Shown one piece after another: positions 62,343 through 64,000 of a stretch of DNA of 64,000 nt. The notes beneath the pieces are model-generated. The model did not search any database and was not told the DNA's origin. It saw only the letters and a list, made by a program, of their open reading frames with translations. Every line of letters begins with the position of its first letter. The stretch's first letter is position 1. This DNA is from Clostridium sp. Marseille-P299 (GTDB lineage Bacteria > Bacillota > Clostridia > Lachnospirales > Lachnospiraceae). The DNA is taken from NCBI RefSeq assembly GCF_900078195.1, contig NZ_FJVE01000007.1, positions 1,612,001 to 1,676,000 on the forward strand. The letters are read 5' to 3'. A program made the position numbers and the translations under genes.

Positions 62343-64000
62343 ATGTACGGAATTGTATTAGGAGCAATTGCAATAGTATTATTACTTATAATTAAAGTAG
62401 AAAACGACAAAGTTAAAAACAAAAGGAAATTAGTTGCTAGGTTAAAAAAGCAATGGGGGGATGTCCCATCACAAGAATATACTTTTGAGAAGTTTCAATC
62501 CATTACTGCATACTATAAAGCAGTAAAAAATGCAGAAACTGATGTTGATGATATTACATGGAATGATCTAGATATGGATCAAATCTATATGACAATGAAC
62601 AATACTTCATCAGCAATTGGTGAGGAATACTTATATGCATTATTACGTCAATTAAAATTTGATGAAGAAGAATTAAAAGAAAGAAATCGCTTAATTGAGT
62701 TTTTCTCTAACAATGAAGAAAAACGACTTCAAATACAAGAAATACTTAGTATTATGGGTAAGGTAAAAAATGTATCCATTTACGATTATATGAATCGTTT
62801 ACATGATATACCAAAAGAAAATAATATGACTCACTATTTATTAATAGCTAGTTTATTTATTGGTGTTGGATTTATTTTTATTGACCCTTTAACAGGTGTT
62901 TTATTAACCGTTGGTTGTGTGGTTAATAATATTGTTCGCTATTATAGAAGAAAAATGGAAATCGAGAAATATTATGAAGTTGTTTCTTATATCATTCGTT
63001 TACTAGATAGCGTAAAATTATTAAATCAATCAAATATTGAAGAGATTAAACCATATACAACGGAACTTAAGAAATTAGTGAAGATTTTTGCTAGTTTTCG
63101 TAGAGGAGCAAGAATTGTCGCACCTAAGAAACCAACAGGGGACATGCTTGAACTTGTTGTGGAATATCCACGTATGATTTTTCATATGGATTTAATTAAA
63201 TTTAATAAGATGATACAGACCTTTGAAGAGTATCAAGATGAGTTACAAATAGTTTATCAAACCATTGGTTTATTAGATAGTATGATTGCTGTTGCTTCTT
63301 TCCGTGAATTGATGGGAGAGTATAGCCTTCCTATTTTATCAAAAACTAAGGCTCCACATATTGATGCAGAAGATATTTTCCACCCAATGATTAATTCACC
63401 AGTTAAGAATTCAATTAAGACGGATAAGTGTGTATTAATTACTGGTTCCAATGCATCTGGTAAATCTACGTTTATAAAAACACTTGCAATTAATGCTATA
63501 TTATCACAAACTGTATTTACATCAATGAGTAAAAAATACGAGGCTAGCTATTTTAAAGTAGCATCTTCTATGGCATTGCAAGATAGTTTATCAAACAATG
63601 AAAGTTATTATATTGTTGAAATCAAATCATTAAAGCGTATCGTTGATATGTCAAAAGATGAAATTCCAACCTTATGTTTTGTAGATGAAGTGTTACGTGG
63701 TACGAATACATTAGAGCGTATCGCTGCTTCTTCAAGAATTCTACAAAGTTTAGCTATGAGCAATGCAATTTGTTTTGCAGCTACTCATGATATTGAATTA
63801 ACACATATACTAGAAAATTATTATTCCAATTATCATTTCCAAGAACAAATTGTTGATAATAATATCTTATTTGATTATATTTTACATGATGGACGAGCTA
63901 TTTCTAAAAATGCGATTAAATTACTTTCTATCATTGGATATTCTGAAGATATTATTACAGAAGCAACGAATTCTGCAAATCATTTCTTAGAAGTAGGAGA
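62343..64000 (+). CDS. Membrane-anchored MutS-like ATPase (partial, C-terminus outside window)
   Basis: An uninterrupted frame of at least 552 codons runs off the right edge. It starts with a membrane span (YGIVLGAIAIVLLLIIK) and has a second hydrophobic pair around residues 163-195. A MutS-type core follows: Walker A ITGSNASGKSTFIKT (about 366-380) and Walker B LCFVDEVLRGTNTLER (Asp448-Glu449 region), then AATHDIELTHIL. There is no MutS mismatch-recognition N-terminal domain. AAGGAAGGG precedes ATG 62343. Family members are annotated as MutS-like; mismatch repair is doubtful for a membrane-bound form. Confidence 0.87.
   Translation, partial: MYGIVLGAIAIVLLLIIKVENDKVKNKRKLVARLKKQWGDVPSQEYTFEKFQSITAYYKAVKNAETDVDDITWNDLDMDQIYMTMNNTSSAIGEEYLYALLRQLKFDEEELKERNRLIEFFSNNEEKRLQIQEILSIMGKVKNVSIYDYMNRLHDIPKENNMTHYLLIASLFIGVGFIFIDPLTGVLLTVGCVVNNIVRYYRRKMEIEKYYEVVSYIIRLLDSVKLLNQSNIEEIKPYTTELKKLVKIFASFRRGARIVAPKKPTGDMLELVVEYPRMIFHMDLIKFNKMIQTFEEYQDELQIVYQTIGLLDSMIAVASFRELMGEYSLPILSKTKAPHIDAEDIFHPMINSPVKNSIKTDKCVLITGSNASGKSTFIKTLAINAILSQTVFTSMSKKYEASYFKVASSMALQDSLSNNESYYIVEIKSLKRIVDMSKDEIPTLCFVDEVLRGTNTLERIAASSRILQSLAMSNAICFAATHDIELTHILENYYSNYHFQEQIVDNNILFDYILHDGRAISKNAIKLLSIIGYSEDIITEATNSANHFLEVG

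Overview
This is an AT-rich (roughly one-third G+C by eye) Firmicutes chromosome segment. Nearly every gene is on the + strand; only a PRPP-synthetase-like gene is on the - strand. The following point to an anaerobic, endospore-forming Lachnospiraceae/Clostridium-type bacterium: strong GGAGG ribosome-binding sites, TTGACA/TATAAT promoters, TTG/GTG starts, spoIVA behind a sigma-E-like promoter, anaerobic cobalamin synthesis and a FucO-type alcohol dehydrogenase. Clostridium (Lachnoclostridium) phytofermentans is my best guess, from memory only.

Layout: (1) 1-12.4 kb, cobalamin block. It holds the end of cbiH, a cbiJ-cbiE-cbiT triple fusion, cbiA, cbiC, cbiL, a BtuFCD-like uptake system, an AdoCbl riboswitch with a terminator, the cobalt importer cbiMNQO, and the cobaltochelatase cbiK. 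(2) 12.7-29.4 kb, translation and housekeeping genes: a Gfo/Idh oxidoreductase, rimM-trmD, a five-gene peptide ABC importer, then rplS (behind an L19-leader-type RNA), lepB, rbgA, rnhB, an FlhB-C-like protein, yraN, a pgeF-like gene and leuS. The importer sits inside the usual trmD-rplS order. (3) 29.8-38.6 kb, a ten-gene exopolysaccharide/capsule operon bounded by two near-identical terminators. It has an initiating sugar transferase, Wzz, a degenerate CpsD-like protein, a PssD/PssE pair, two different ATP-grasp proteins, a GT4, Wzy and Wzx. (4) 39-46.3 kb, a GNAT, a small membrane-anchored protein, the PRPP-synthetase-like gene, an ECF sigma factor coupled to an anti-sigma/signal-peptidase fusion, fucO, and a sirohaem nitrite/sulfite reductase. 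(5) 46.6-52.7 kb, a DUF512 radical-SAM protein, der, plsY, gpsA, an RpiB/LacAB isomerase and udk. (6) 52.9-64 kb, an MFS transporter, a small membrane protein, a heterodimeric ABC exporter whose second subunit has an in-frame TGA, spoIVA, an SH3b-NlpC/P60 hydrolase, and the start of a membrane-anchored MutS-like ATPase.

The strongest candidate for something undescribed is the sigma/anti-sigma pair at 41768-43062. The anti-sigma zinc-finger domain is fused through one membrane span to a signal peptidase I domain that retains its catalytic residues. Second is a family of at least four structured intergenic elements (near 184, 8643, 16791 and 51900). Each has two or three hairpins and sits just before the Shine-Dalgarno sequence of an unrelated gene. 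Other non-coding structure includes a ~290-bp palindrome at 61901-62190, a 22-23-bp repeat array at 46433-46611, and shorter tandem repeats of 19, 27 and 35 bp. I saw no tRNA, rRNA, CRISPR array or complete insertion sequence.
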